Source: Gammaproteobacteria bacterium (lineage in GTDB: Bacteria; Pseudomonadota; Gammaproteobacteria; Pseudomonadales; Azotimanducaceae). From it: a DNA stretch of 64,000 nt. A program made the position numbers and the translations under genes. Positions 17,205 through 26,963 of the stretch are shown piece after piece; the first letter of the stretch is position 1; the number at the start of each line of letters is the position of its first letter. Location of the stretch: contig JAAXKB010000056.1 in NCBI GenBank assembly GCA_012269545.1, positions 1-64,000 on the forward strand, in the 5' to 3' direction. Below the pieces are notes generated by a model, which had not been told where the DNA came from, did not search any database, and saw nothing but the letters and a program-made list of their open reading frames with translations.

Positions 17205-19238
17205 TTAGCTTGCCGGCATGACCCAAATCGGCGACGTCCAAGCTCTTTCCTGCAGCGTCTTATGCAGATCTGGGCGTGGCGGTACGCCCGCTTTGATAGC
17301 GTCCCAAGTGGACCACCGGCAGGTAGGATTCTCCAGCGCGCGAACGTAGTAAAAGGCTCGGTGCTGCGGATTGTGGTTAGGGTCCTGCCATTCCGCTTCG
17401 AGGACGGACGCTCCCACATTCTTGGTTATTGAGCAGTCGCTGACGTTAACTTTCGCGCCGTTATCTGGGCACCGATGAGTTTCCGGGTTGACCATCCCGC
17501 CATCGGAACACGCAACATCGTAAACTTGCTCGTAGGTTTCTCCCTTCTCAATCCAGCCCTTGACTATCTGCAGGCGCTGCAAAGAAGCAGAGTTTGGGTC
17601 CTTTAGCGCGCTTGCGACAAAGGTTGGCGAACGACCATCTGCGCCATGAAGCTCGGCACCCATCGGCACACCCTTGGCGTATCTGTCGGCAATGCTGTCA
17701 TCCTCCGCATAATCATAGCCAGCAAACAGACGAACCTTGATCCTTGGGCCTGACGTGGCGAAAACTTCCTTTCTTCGAAGTGCGGCATACAGGGCGCTCC
17801 GCGTATTCTCCTCGGCCCAAATGCCCGTAAGGCCAGATGCACTCCAAGTCTCGTAGGCCCCGGTGACGTATTCACGACCGTCGATTTCTTGAATGTTTGC
17901 GCGACCAGCTGAGCGAACAATTTCAACTTCACCCTTGCTCATTGGCACGGAACCGCGACGGGCGCCGTCAGCGTCTAACAGCCCTACCTTCGAGAAGAAG
18001 TTCGATTCGTCAAGAGACGAGGCCCCGACGTGGGTGTCAGTCGCTCCCACAAATCCGAATTGATAGGCGTTCGTTATGCCGGCATCTGCAAGCGCTAAGC
18101 CATCTAGGAGTGCTTCACGCGCATAAGACCCCTTAGGCTCGCTGGGCCAGGTAGTTGCGACTCGATAAGGCATTATTTCAAAGTCGGCAAACTCATCAGA
18201 GTCAGAAAGCATGGGATGTGTTTCTGAGGTGCCCTTGACTTGGGTAATCTCCACTAAGGGTTCGTTGCGGATTCGCTTTTGAGCCCATTCGTCATCGACA
18301 GGCTTGCCGGCCCAGTCGACGAGCCTAAACATTTGTCCGTTGGAGCCGTTAGAGTTGTGCGGTATCGCCAAAGCTTCAATGCCGTTTTTTCTCAGACCGT
18401 CCATCCAGTCCCACAGGCCCTCGGGATTTTGACTGTGAAAGCGCGAAAATGGCATGGCGGGTAGCCGGTCGGCACTTTGAAAAATCACGTTTCGATGCAA
18501 GTTTCCTCTGTCATCCGTTGACGACGTGTACTCATAGGCGACAAAAGTCGTAAAAGTTCCGGGGCGATTGAACGTTTCAGCCGCAACAATCGTGTCCGAC
18601 CAAGCGTTCTTGGCAATGTTATCCACCGTCTGGGAATCGAGGCTGCCGTCGCCTATCTTCGCCAGAGTTTCGGGCAAGAAAGTGGTAAACGCTGCAACCC
18701 GCTGGGGCAAACTCTCAAAATTCTGATTCTCTGGCGCGTTCAAGTTGTGAAGCGGTTGCACGTGGTCGTAACGGGAAAAATCGGTCGCTGTATTGGCGGC
18801 TTCTTTGACAGCCCCCAAGAACATCGCGTGGTCGGTGACGGCGTAGAAGTCCAGAGGGGCCCGCAGTTGAATATCAAAACCGGCAGGATGTTTAATCGCC
18901 TCCCCCTGAGCGAAACGATAGGCATCAAAAGGTGATGCAACTGTGCCGAAGGCGAATGCATCAAAAGAATAATTCGTATGCACATGTAAATCGCCAAAAT
19001 AGGCATTTCGAGCCGCGTTGCTCTCCGGGCTAGCATTGAGCGTTTCGGTGGGCATTTTAAGCTCGATGGGTGCGAATCGAGGCGTAACTGTTTCACCTCC
19101 CGCAGATTCGGTTGCATCCGAAGCAGCCCCGGCTGCGCGATCGTCGGCGGTTTTGACCTCACCGCAGCCAAATGCGATGAGTGCGCTAGTAGCTAGCGCG
19201 ACAAACGTTTTAGAACTCAAATTTTTTGCTGTTGCCAT
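17205..19238 (-). CDS. DUF3604 protein with PHP-like metal motifs, exported
   Basis: A 677-residue protein starting at the ATG at 19238, which follows AGGAGGGG; a longer frame to 19322 lacks such a site. The N-terminus is an export signal ending AFGC at about residue 25, so it may be a lipoprotein. Likely metal ligands lie in GDLHVHTNYS, VTDHAMFLG, PHNSNGSNG and ATDTHVG, the order expected for a PHP-type metallohydrolase fold. DUF3604 proteins have no settled function. It is divergent from a PpiC-like protein and a HupE/UreJ protein; I recall this trio as a recurrent neighbourhood in marine gammaproteobacteria. A secreted phosphoesterase-type role is inference. Confidence 0.85.
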   Translation of the reverse strand: MATAKNLSSKTFVALATSALIAFGCGEVKTADDRAAGAASDATESAGGETVTPRFAPIELKMPTETLNASPESNAARNAYFGDLHVHTNYSFDAFAFGTVASPFDAYRFAQGEAIKHPAGFDIQLRAPLDFYAVTDHAMFLGAVKEAANTATDFSRYDHVQPLHNLNAPENQNFESLPQRVAAFTTFLPETLAKIGDGSLDSQTVDNIAKNAWSDTIVAAETFNRPGTFTTFVAYEYTSSTDDRGNLHRNVIFQSADRLPAMPFSRFHSQNPEGLWDWMDGLRKNGIEALAIPHNSNGSNGQMFRLVDWAGKPVDDEWAQKRIRNEPLVEITQVKGTSETHPMLSDSDEFADFEIMPYRVATTWPSEPKGSYAREALLDGLALADAGITNAYQFGFVGATDTHVGASSLDESNFFSKVGLLDADGARRGSVPMSKGEVEIVRSAGRANIQEIDGREYVTGAYETWSASGLTGIWAEENTRSALYAALRRKEVFATSGPRIKVRLFAGYDYAEDDSIADRYAKGVPMGAELHGADGRSPTFVASALKDPNSASLQRLQIVKGWIEKGETYEQVYDVACSDGGMVNPETHRCPDNGAKVNVSDCSITKNVGASVLEAEWQDPNHNPQHRAFYYVRALENPTCRWSTWDAIKAGVPPRPDLHKTLQERAWTSPIWVMPAS

Positions 19239-19516
19239 TTTCCCCTCCTGCCGAATCTTTTGCGATGTTAAGGAGGCTGTCCACTCCACGAAGACTGCTT
19301 CAATAACCCACTGGCCAGTCAACTCCCCGAAAAGGCGGAAGCAGCTCTCTCGGCTAAGCGCGTGCGATTAACGATCAAGTTGAGGAAACGATAGTACCCC
19401 ATGTGGTAACTTTCAAGTGACTCGGGTCCGGGCTGACGGCGAGTGCTGGTTCGCTGGCGAAAGGCTCAAGCTTTGATCGGTAGACTGTCCGTTGGGACGT
19501 GTTTTGGGTTGGCAAG

Positions 19517-20341
19517 ATGAAGCGAATAATTACTTGGCTGAGGGATCCTGTCGTCTCGTTTGTAACGGCAGGAGCATTCATTTTTTTACTGTCTGCGACT
19601 TTTTCAGGCTCGAACAGCTCTGCGGTTATAGAGATTACGGAAGCAGACATTGCGAGACTAACGTACAACTGGAAGGTTCAGAAAAATGGTGATCCTTCCC
19701 CTGCCGAATTGAGAGACATCGTTGAAAGTTTTGTAAAGGATGAAATTTACTTTCGAGAATCCAAGCAACTTGGGCTGCATATCAATGATTCGATCGTAAG
19801 ACGCCGTTTGGTCCAAAAACTAACGTTCCTCACGGAAGATGTCGTCCGCATGCAGCCCAGCGATGACGCGGCGAGAAAAGAATTTTTCACCCAAAACCAA
19901 GAGACTTACAGGGTTCCCGCCCGCTTCTCATTTTCGCATCGTTTCTTTTCTGACGATCTTCGCACTGACGCCAAAGCTGATGCCGCAGCATCCTTAGGCA
20001 AATCCAGTCCCGTGGGCGACAAATTTATGCTGCAGAACGACTACCAGGGTCTGACACTCGGGCAAATAGCTGGCTTTTTCGGGCAAGAATTCGCTGATTC
20101 CATAGCAAGGTTAGAGAGGGATCCTCAGTGGCAGGGTCCAATCAAATCGGCCTACGGATGGCATGCGATAAAGCTCGATAACATCGAGCAATCCTATATC
20201 CCAAGTTATGCCGATGTAGCGCCACAAGTTGCGTCTGACGCAGCATCGTCCGCGAGCGCCTCCGCCAAAAATGCGTATTACGAAGATCTCAAGCAGAGGT
20301 ACGAGGTAATTTATCCAGCGTCGATCCGGCGCTTGAAGTAA
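19517..20341 (+). CDS. Membrane-anchored PpiC/SurA-like peptidyl-prolyl isomerase
   Basis: A 274-residue protein with one N-terminal membrane anchor (about 13-32), so the rest faces the periplasm. A SurA/PpiC-type helical chaperone region follows (FVKDEIYFRESKQLGL, RRRLVQKLTFL), then a parvulin-like segment ending GPIKSAYGWHAIKLDNIEQS at about 212-231. That ending matches parvulin domains, but the isomerase core is short and divergent, so activity may be lost. I start at ATG 19517, not GTG 19499. Its stop overlaps the HupE/UreJ start by one base (TAATG), implying coupled translation. Confidence 0.8.
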   Translation: MKRIITWLRDPVVSFVTAGAFIFLLSATFSGSNSSAVIEITEADIARLTYNWKVQKNGDPSPAELRDIVESFVKDEIYFRESKQLGLHINDSIVRRRLVQKLTFLTEDVVRMQPSDDAARKEFFTQNQETYRVPARFSFSHRFFSDDLRTDAKADAAASLGKSSPVGDKFMLQNDYQGLTLGQIAGFFGQEFADSIARLERDPQWQGPIKSAYGWHAIKLDNIEQSYIPSYADVAPQVASDAASSASASAKNAYYEDLKQRYEVIYPASIRRLK

Positions 20342-21327
20342 TGCTGCACGTTAGCAAAGCCTTGGCCCATCTCACGATGCTCATTGCAAGTTGGGCGCTG
20401 TCGCCCGCGCTGGCTCACGAGTTCCGGCCCGGGCACTTGCAGCTGGTCGAGAGCTCAGAAACGTCAGCAAGTTACCATGTGATTTGGAAGAAGCCCGTAC
20501 TGCTCAACACCAATATAGAACTGGCCCCTGTCTTTCCCGATGAGTGTCGGTTTTCAGATGTTGCGCCGCCTAAGTTCGGCAATGCGGCCATTATCTATCA
20601 TTGGCGTACAACCTGTGATCTTGCGAAAGGGTCGATAGCAATAAAAGGGTTGCCTTTCAGCCATACCGACGTTTTGGTTTCGTTGCTTCGTCTGGATGGC
20701 GAGAGGTCCAGATACGTACTTCGACCAGATTCGCCCTCGTTAAATCTTCAAGAGCAAGCGTTGCCAGTATTCGATTATTTTTTGATCGGCATAGAGCATT
20801 TGGTTTTCGGCATTGATCATGTGTTGTTCGTGATCGGACTGTTCTTGTTCATTCCAAGTCCAATCGCGCTGATCAAGACGATTACGGCTTTTACGGTATC
20901 CCACAGCATTACGTTAGCACTCTCGGTTTTGGAATTGGTAAAGCTAGATCAGCAGGCAACGGAGGCTGTGATCGCATTATCGATTTTCTTCCTAGCCCGC
21001 GAGTTGGTTCAGGAAAAAAGTGCTCGCTCTCGTTTGACCCAGGGGCGGCCGTGGGTAATGGCGTTCGTTTTTGGACTGCTGCACGGATTGGGTTTTGCTG
21101 GTGCGTTAGCTGATATCGGATTGCCGAAGGAGGAACTTTGGTTGTCTCTTCTACTCTTCAACGTAGGGATCGAAGCAGGGCAGGTGTTTGTCATTGCCGT
21201 GCTCTATGCCTTCGCATGGTTGTTGGCACGTATCGGTAAGCAGGCACAGTTTTATCAATCCGCAGCGTGGAGTATGGGCTGCCTCGCTACCTTTTGGACC
21301 ATAGACCGAACTTTGTTGCTGGTTTGA
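20341..21327 (+). CDS. HupE/UreJ-family membrane protein with periplasmic N-domain
   Basis: A 328-residue protein. A signal peptide (about 1-25) and a beta-rich extracytoplasmic domain of about 120 residues precede a six- to seven-helix membrane domain. Conserved histidines appear as FLIGIEHLVFGIDHVLFVIG near 150-168, TVSHSITLAL near 187 and LLHGLGFAGAL near 239, the HupE_UreJ_2 pattern. Classical HupE/UreJ proteins carry nickel or cobalt; those with this long front domain are not biochemically defined. Translation is coupled to the PpiC-like gene. Metal or small-molecule transport that supports the divergent DUF3604 enzyme is an inference. Confidence 0.88.
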   Translation: MLHVSKALAHLTMLIASWALSPALAHEFRPGHLQLVESSETSASYHVIWKKPVLLNTNIELAPVFPDECRFSDVAPPKFGNAAIIYHWRTTCDLAKGSIAIKGLPFSHTDVLVSLLRLDGERSRYVLRPDSPSLNLQEQALPVFDYFLIGIEHLVFGIDHVLFVIGLFLFIPSPIALIKTITAFTVSHSITLALSVLELVKLDQQATEAVIALSIFFLARELVQEKSARSRLTQGRPWVMAFVFGLLHGLGFAGALADIGLPKEELWLSLLLFNVGIEAGQVFVIAVLYAFAWLLARIGKQAQFYQSAAWSMGCLATFWTIDRTLLLV

Positions 21328-21571
21328 TTTTAGATTTGAAAATCCTCAATGCGCTGCAAAGCAATCAGCTTTCGTAAGGCACGACGGTCAATGTTCCGTT
21401 ACCGCGCGGTATCAGATAGCTAATGGATTTCAATTGGTGAGGTATGGCAAAATCGGGCGCCTCGCTTGGGCACAAAATTTCAGGGGAGCGTGAAGAAATT
21501 CTTATGCCCAGCCTTGTCGGTAACCCTCCTCGATTTTTTCGAATTCATGCCTTACCAGTGGAAGCTCAGTT

Positions 21572-22936
21572 ATGAAAGACAATTACAAAATACTCTTAGA
21601 CGAAAGCGAAATGCCTACACAGTGGTATAACATCGTCGCCGACCTGCCCGAGCCGCCACCGCCTGCATTGCATCCGGGTACGCATGAACCGGCAACAGCA
21701 GAAGATTTTGGCCCGTTGTTTCCCAAGGCTCTGATTGAGCAGGAGATGTCGACAGAGCGCTATATTGATATTCCCGGTGATGTGCTGGATGTTTATCGGT
21801 TGTGGCGCCCCAGCCCATTGTTTCGTGCGCGCCGTTTGGAAAAATTACTCGATACGCCGGCAAAGATTTACTACAAGTACGAAGGCGTTAGCCCCGCAGG
21901 CTCGCATAAACCGAATACCGCGGTGCCGCAAGTTTGGTACAACGCCCAAGAAGGTATCCGCAAGCTGACCACCGAGACCGGTGCCGGACAATGGGGCAGC
22001 TCGTTGGCATTCGCTTGCGCGCAATTTGGTTTGGAGTGCGAAGTTTGGCAGGTTGCGGCGTCCTATCTGGCCAAACCCTACCGCCGCACGATGATGGAAG
22101 TTTGGGGCGGCAAAGTGCACTCAAGCCCGTCGCCGGTGACGGAATTTGGTCGCAGCTTGTTAGCCGAAAACGCCGATCATCCGGGCTCATTGGGTATCGC
22201 CATTTCTGAAGCCGTCAGTGAGGCCGTTGAAGATCCGCATGTGCGTTATGCCTTAGGCAGCGTCTTAAATCATGTTCTGCTGCATCAAACAATTATTGGT
22301 GAAGAAGCATTGCTGCAATTGGCCAAGGTGGACGCGGTGCCGGATGTGCTTGTGGGCTGTACCGGTGGCGGCTCTAACTTTGGCGGTTTGGCATTTCCAT
22401 TTTTGCGCGAAAAACTGGCGGGTCGGATGAACCCTATCATTCGCTGCGTGGAACCCGCCGCCTGTCCAACATTGACCAAGGGCGAATACCGTTATGACTT
22501 TGGCGATACCGCAGGTATGACGCCAATGATGAAAATGCACACCCTCGGCCACGGCTTTATTCCTGAGCCCATCCACGCAGGGGGCTTGCGTTACCACGGC
22601 ATGGCGCCGCTGGTTTCCCATGTCTATGAACTGGGCATGGTTGAAGCGATAGCGATTCCACAGAGCGAGTGCTTTGCCGGAGCCTTGGACTTTGCCCGTA
22701 TGGAAGGCATCGTGCCAGCGCCTGAGCCGACTCACGCGATAGCGGCAGCCGTGCGCGAAGCTCTGGCCTGCAAAGAATCTGGAGAAGAAAAAGTGATCTT
22801 GACTGCGTTGTGCGGCCACGGTCACTTGGACCTCGCATCTTATGACAAGTACATCAACGGTGAAATGGTAGACGCAGACTTGTCAGATGACGTGATTGCG
22901 CAAGCGATGCAAGCGGTGCCGGTAGTCAACGGCTAA
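21572..22936 (+). CDS. TrpB2-type tryptophan synthase beta-like PLP enzyme
   Basis: Fold-type II PLP enzyme of 454 residues. The Schiff-base lysine is about Lys113 in [11 protein letters not shown], and the phosphate-binding loop is [11 protein letters not shown]. The N-terminal extension (residues 1-75, with [20 protein letters not shown]) is typical of the TrpB2 subgroup rather than TrpB1. TrpB2 condenses serine and indole and does not form the usual tight complex with TrpA. No trpA or other trp gene is near. A TonB receptor gene follows 65 bp later, possibly in the same transcript. GGAAG precedes the ATG by nine bases. Confidence 0.92.
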   Translation: MKDNYKILLDESEMPTQWYNIVADLPEPPPPALHPGTHEPATAEDFGPLFPKALIEQEMSTERYIDIPGDVLDVYRLWRPSPLFRARRLEKLLDTPAKIYYKYEGVSPAGSHKPNTAVPQVWYNAQEGIRKLTTETGAGQWGSSLAFACAQFGLECEVWQVAASYLAKPYRRTMMEVWGGKVHSSPSPVTEFGRSLLAENADHPGSLGIAISEAVSEAVEDPHVRYALGSVLNHVLLHQTIIGEEALLQLAKVDAVPDVLVGCTGGGSNFGGLAFPFLREKLAGRMNPIIRCVEPAACPTLTKGEYRYDFGDTAGMTPMMKMHTLGHGFIPEPIHAGGLRYHGMAPLVSHVYELGMVEAIAIPQSECFAGALDFARMEGIVPAPEPTHAIAAAVREALACKESGEEKVILTALCGHGHLDLASYDKYINGEMVDADLSDDVIAQAMQAVPVVNG

Positions 22937-23001
22937 ACCGGCCGCATCGGATGCAGTGTTGAAGGATCGAGTGAAACGGCTTTAGTACGAGGAGAGACGT
23001 A

Positions 23002-25407
23002 ATGTTAAAGCGATGGTACACCCTGGCATTTGCCACGGGAGCAATGAGTATCGGCCTAGCCGCGGCGGTGAATGCTGAAGAAAAGGCAGAGCGCACGGGC
23101 GCGGATGCCATGATTGAAGAAGTTGTTGTAACGGCACGACGCCGTGAAGAGGGGCTGCAAAGTGCCCCTATCGCGATATCTGCTTACACCGGTGATTCGC
23201 TGGATTATCGCGGTGTCACACGGTTGGATCAGATCGCCAAGTTTGCCCCCGGGCTGACTCTGGAAAACAACCCGAGTTTTGGTGGCGCATCGAACTCCGC
23301 TGCGATTTACCTGCGGGGTATTGGTCAAAAAGAATTTTTGCCGACGACAGAGCCGGGTGTGGGACTGTATGTGGATGGCGTTTACGTCGCCCGCTCGGTT
23401 GGCGCGATTTTGGACATTGTCGACGTGGAACGAATCGAAGTGTTGCGTGGTCCTCAGGGCACATTGTTTGGCCGCAACACGATTGGCGGCGCGATCTCCG
23501 TTGTGACGCGTCAGCCTGAAATCGGCGGTGATGTGCAAGGCTCAATTGGCGCCAGTGTTGGTAACGACAGCCTACTGAATTTAAATGCCAGCATCGAAGG
23601 GACATTAAGCGATACTGCGGCAGCCCGTTTAAGCGTTGCCTCGTTTAACCAAGACGGATACGTGCAGCGCGCCGACGGTATTGATCTGGGCGATGACGAC
23701 ACGCTTACCGCCCGTCTGGCAGTAAACTGGCAGCCCACAGATGCGCTATCAGGGCAGATCAGTGTGGACATGACAAGAGATCGTGAGAATGGTCCGGCCA
23801 TGCAGTTGATCGGCATCGATTTTACCGATTTGAGTCAGCTGGCTGGCGTCGTCGCGGCTCCACCTCCGCCCATGGCCTTTATTCATAACGTAACGACAGC
23901 CGCTTTGGGGCCGGGCCAGCCATGCGCAGCGACCAATACGGCAGGTCAGGGCGTCACCTCGAATCCTGTATCGGCAAACTGCTATGACTCTCGTTACATC
24001 GGCGCAGATGGCCAGAATGAGGGTACCGCACCCGCATTTTCTGAAACGGACTTGCTGGGTTTTGCTGCAACGTTTACTTACGAGCTATCCGACTCGCTGA
24101 CGCTGAAGTCGATTACGGCCTCGCGCAGCCTAGAGTCACAGTTCGCGCGTGACGGCGATCATTCTCCTCACCGCATCTCCCAGTTTCACGATGATCTGGA
24201 GCAGGATCAGTTCTCACAGGAACTGCAGCTGCTGGGTTCAGCGGAAAAGCTGGAGTGGATTCTGGGTGCCTACTACTTCAATGAGGACGGTTTCAACGAG
24301 AACACCTTGGATTTCACAGTCTCCAATTTCCGCTCTGGCGGCTCCTTCGATAACGAAGCGTGGGCGGCATTCGCGCAAGCGACATACGACCTAACGGATG
24401 CCTTGCACCTGACCTTGGGAGGGCGTTTCACCGACGAGCAGAAGTCGTTTACGCCTGATCAAATCATCTACCAGAACTACTACGCGGGCTTCAGTAACCT
24501 AGTGCCGGCGGATAATCCATTGGCGGCCCTGGACGCTCCGTTCTTGCAGGCTGGCGAGCGGATTTTGCCGCTGTTGGAAAAAGACATCGATATCTCAGAG
24601 TTTACGCCCATGGCGAACCTCGCTTTTGATCTGTCGGACGACATCATGGTTTACCTGAGTTACTCAGAGGGCTTCAAGTCCGGTGGCTTCACCCAACGCG
24701 TATTTCCGCCGATCGTTGCGCCGTTTACGGCGCCAGCGGGCACTCCGGATATCGACCTGATTCCCACCTACGATCCTGAATTCGTAGAAGTTCTTGAGTT
24801 GGGCTTTAAGGGCACGTTTATGGACGGCCGGGTTCGCGTAAATGGCGCTTTGTTCACCACCGACTACGAAGATCTGCAAGTGCAGGTGTTCAATAGCGTT
24901 GCACCGGTGACCCAGAATATAGGTGAGGCGTCGATCGAGGGACTTGAGCTGGAAGTGGTGGCCTCTCCCGGAAACGGTTGGTTCGCTGAAGCGAGCTTAT
25001 CCTTGCTGGATGCTAACTATGATGAGATCGATACCGGCAACACGTTGATCGCCCGCGACAACGACTTCGAGCGCGTGCCTGAAACTGCAGCCAGCCTTGG
25101 ACTTTCGCGCGAGCTGCTGTTGGGAGACAACGGCACGCTGATTCTGCGCGGCGATTGGAGCTATCGGTCCAAGACATTCAATGACGCCTACAACACTGCC
25201 TTGCTTGAAACCGATTCGACGGATTTGATTGATGCAAGTGTGCGTTGGTTGAGTGCTGATGAAGCGTGGACCGTGACGCTTAGCGGCATCAACCTGACTG
25301 ACGAAGAGTATTTGGTGTCGGGTGTCTACGGTACCGCGTTCCAGTCCTTTGAAGGTTTGTTTGATCGCGGGCGCGAGCTGCGTCTGGAAGTGCGTCGGGA
25401 CTTTTGA
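23002..25407 (+). CDS. TonB-dependent outer-membrane receptor (sphingomonad-type)
   Basis: An 801-residue barrel with signal peptide (about 1-24), TonB box at about 38-44 (EEVVVTARRRE), plug with PGLTLENNPSFGG, IYLRGIGQKEF, VGLYVDGVYVAR and VEVLRGPQGTLFGRNTIGGAISV, and a barrel ending in LRLEVRRDF. This is the large receptor group abundant in sphingomonads and marine gammaproteobacteria that use hydrophobic or complex organic substrates; no specific substrate can be read. An AhpD-like gene starts 77 bp downstream and TrpB2 ends 65 bp upstream. No terminator is seen on either side. Confidence 0.93.
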   Translation: MLKRWYTLAFATGAMSIGLAAAVNAEEKAERTGADAMIEEVVVTARRREEGLQSAPIAISAYTGDSLDYRGVTRLDQIAKFAPGLTLENNPSFGGASNSAAIYLRGIGQKEFLPTTEPGVGLYVDGVYVARSVGAILDIVDVERIEVLRGPQGTLFGRNTIGGAISVVTRQPEIGGDVQGSIGASVGNDSLLNLNASIEGTLSDTAAARLSVASFNQDGYVQRADGIDLGDDDTLTARLAVNWQPTDALSGQISVDMTRDRENGPAMQLIGIDFTDLSQLAGVVAAPPPPMAFIHNVTTAALGPGQPCAATNTAGQGVTSNPVSANCYDSRYIGADGQNEGTAPAFSETDLLGFAATFTYELSDSLTLKSITASRSLESQFARDGDHSPHRISQFHDDLEQDQFSQELQLLGSAEKLEWILGAYYFNEDGFNENTLDFTVSNFRSGGSFDNEAWAAFAQATYDLTDALHLTLGGRFTDEQKSFTPDQIIYQNYYAGFSNLVPADNPLAALDAPFLQAGERILPLLEKDIDISEFTPMANLAFDLSDDIMVYLSYSEGFKSGGFTQRVFPPIVAPFTAPAGTPDIDLIPTYDPEFVEVLELGFKGTFMDGRVRVNGALFTTDYEDLQVQVFNSVAPVTQNIGEASIEGLELEVVASPGNGWFAEASLSLLDANYDEIDTGNTLIARDNDFERVPETAASLGLSRELLLGDNGTLILRGDWSYRSKTFNDAYNTALLETDSTDLIDASVRWLSADEAWTVTLSGINLTDEEYLVSGVYGTAFQSFEGLFDRGRELRLEVRRDF

Positions 25408-25484
25408 ACCACGCACTGAGACCTGTGCATGGGCGTGTCGGTGGCTCGCTCATGCACTCATCGGAATAAATCAGGGGAGTCCTT

Positions 25485-26060
25485 GTGGCCAGAGTGAAGA
25501 TAGCGAAGCCTGACTCTGTCGAAGATCCGGCAGTTGCAGGTATTTTTGAATGGGTCACGCAAATGGAAGGCAGTGTGCCAAACCACTTCTATGTCGAACT
25601 TAACTTTCCTGCCTTTTTTACCGCCAAGCTGGGCGCAACGAAAGTGCTTTGGGAAGAGGGTGAGTTGTCCATGGAAGAGATTCAGCATATTGGCATTTTA
25701 GTATCCCAAGCCAATGGCTGTGCTTATTGCACGGCTGCCTTCTGCACGATATTGAACTACGGCTTGAATAGTCCTGAAAATACTGTGGGGGAATTGCTGA
25801 CCGAGGGGGTTGATGCGGTCCGGCAACCTCGTTTGCGGGCGCTGCTAGACTATGCTTTGAAGGTTAATTTGGATGCTGCTTCCATCACCGATGCGGACGT
25901 GGATGCCCTGCGCGACGTTGGGCTAACGGATTTGGGTATTGTGCAGATAACGCACATTGTGAGCGATTTTGCTGCCTACAATCGCTTGAATCTGGCTCTG
26001 GACACGGACTACGACTACCGCAGCTTTTGGCAGCAAATCGCCTTTCCATCCAGCCACTAA
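25485..26060 (+). CDS. Carboxymuconolactone decarboxylase / AhpD-like protein
   Basis: A 191-residue all-helical protein of the AhpD/CMD fold. The CxxC redox pair is Cys79-Cys82 in NGCAYCTAAFC. In AhpD the proton-relay His lies four residues after the second Cys; here that place is Phe86, followed by Cys87, so the peroxidase relay looks altered. The start is GTG at 25485 after AGGGGAG. It follows a TonB receptor and converges on tesB. An oxidative or disulfide-exchange role is plausible; decarboxylase activity is unlikely because the CxxC points to the AhpD side of the family. Confidence 0.85.
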   Translation: MARVKIAKPDSVEDPAVAGIFEWVTQMEGSVPNHFYVELNFPAFFTAKLGATKVLWEEGELSMEEIQHIGILVSQANGCAYCTAAFCTILNYGLNSPENTVGELLTEGVDAVRQPRLRALLDYALKVNLDAASITDADVDALRDVGLTDLGIVQITHIVSDFAAYNRLNLALDTDYDYRSFWQQIAFPSSH

Positions 26061-26074
26061 ACGGTGTAGCTGAA

Positions 26075-26935
26075 TTACTCTGGGTGAATTCTCACCAGCC
26101 CCTCTTGGGTTGTTGAGGCAACGAGTTCACCTGCCAGGTTGTAAATCAGACCACGATTAAAGCCGCGGGCACCATTGGCGCTGGGGCTGTCTTGGTCGTA
26201 GAGCAGCCATTCGTCTGCTCGAAATGGGCGATGGAACCACATGGCGTGATCTAGGCTGGCCACCTGCACATTGTCCTGCATAAAGCTCACGGCATGTGGT
26301 CGTGTGGCGGTGTCCAATAGCGACCAGTCTGACAGATAGGCCAGTACGCACTGATGAATGCGCGGATCGTCAGGCAGCTTTTCACCGCAGCGCATCCAGC
26401 AGCGTTGAACCGGCGGGGCTGGTTCTGGGTGCAGCATATCGACAGGGTCGATGGGTCTTACTTGTATGGCCGTTGAGCCTACAAAGCTGTCCTGAAATTC
26501 CGCTGGCCAGTTTTTGGACTGCTGCTGACGAATTTCTTCGTCTGTCTGCAGCGCATCAGGCAGCGGCACATCGGGCATATCGAACTGATGATCCAAGCCT
26601 TCCTCATCAATCTGAAACGATATGGACATGGTGAAAATAGCTTGGCCTCGCTGCACCGCAACAACGCGTCGTGTGGTGAAGCTCTTACCGTCTCGAATAC
26701 GATCCACCTTATATAAAATGGGGATGTCAGTGTCGCCCGCACGCAAAAAGTAGCCGTGCAGGCTGTGCGCGCTGCGATCGGTAGATACCGTGCGGGACGC
26801 GGCAACCAGTGCCTGACCAATGACCTGACCGCCATAAACGCGCTGCCAACCCTCGTTGGGACTGGTAGCCAGATAGTGGTTCAACTCGATCTCTTCTAGA
26901 TCGAGTGTTTCGATGATTTTATTGAGCGGTTGCAT
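26075..26935 (-). CDS. tesB: Acyl-CoA thioesterase II
   Basis: A 286-residue double hot-dog thioesterase that hydrolyses acyl-CoA to free acid and CoA in the cytoplasm. Seen: LNHYLATSPNEGWQRVYGGQVIGQAL at the start, HSLHGYFLRAGD near 79, and in the second half VASLDHAMWFHRPFRADEWLLYDQDSPSANGARG, typical of TesB. Length matches the E. coli enzyme (286). It lies 28 bp downstream of ahcY on the same strand; the link is probably only read-through. It converges on the AhpD-like gene 14 bp away. Confidence 0.95.
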   Translation of the reverse strand: MQPLNKIIETLDLEEIELNHYLATSPNEGWQRVYGGQVIGQALVAASRTVSTDRSAHSLHGYFLRAGDTDIPILYKVDRIRDGKSFTTRRVVAVQRGQAIFTMSISFQIDEEGLDHQFDMPDVPLPDALQTDEEIRQQQSKNWPAEFQDSFVGSTAIQVRPIDPVDMLHPEPAPPVQRCWMRCGEKLPDDPRIHQCVLAYLSDWSLLDTATRPHAVSFMQDNVQVASLDHAMWFHRPFRADEWLLYDQDSPSANGARGFNRGLIYNLAGELVASTTQEGLVRIHPE

Positions 26936-26963
26936 AGGCTGTCTGTAGAGCTCGACTCAAAGT

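Noticed and set aside
21444-21575. 43-codon frame before the TrpB2 gene ending in an ATGA overlap
   Set aside because: Its GAGG sits only one base before the ATG, too close to work. The peptide has no pattern, and TrpB2 has its own ribosome site.
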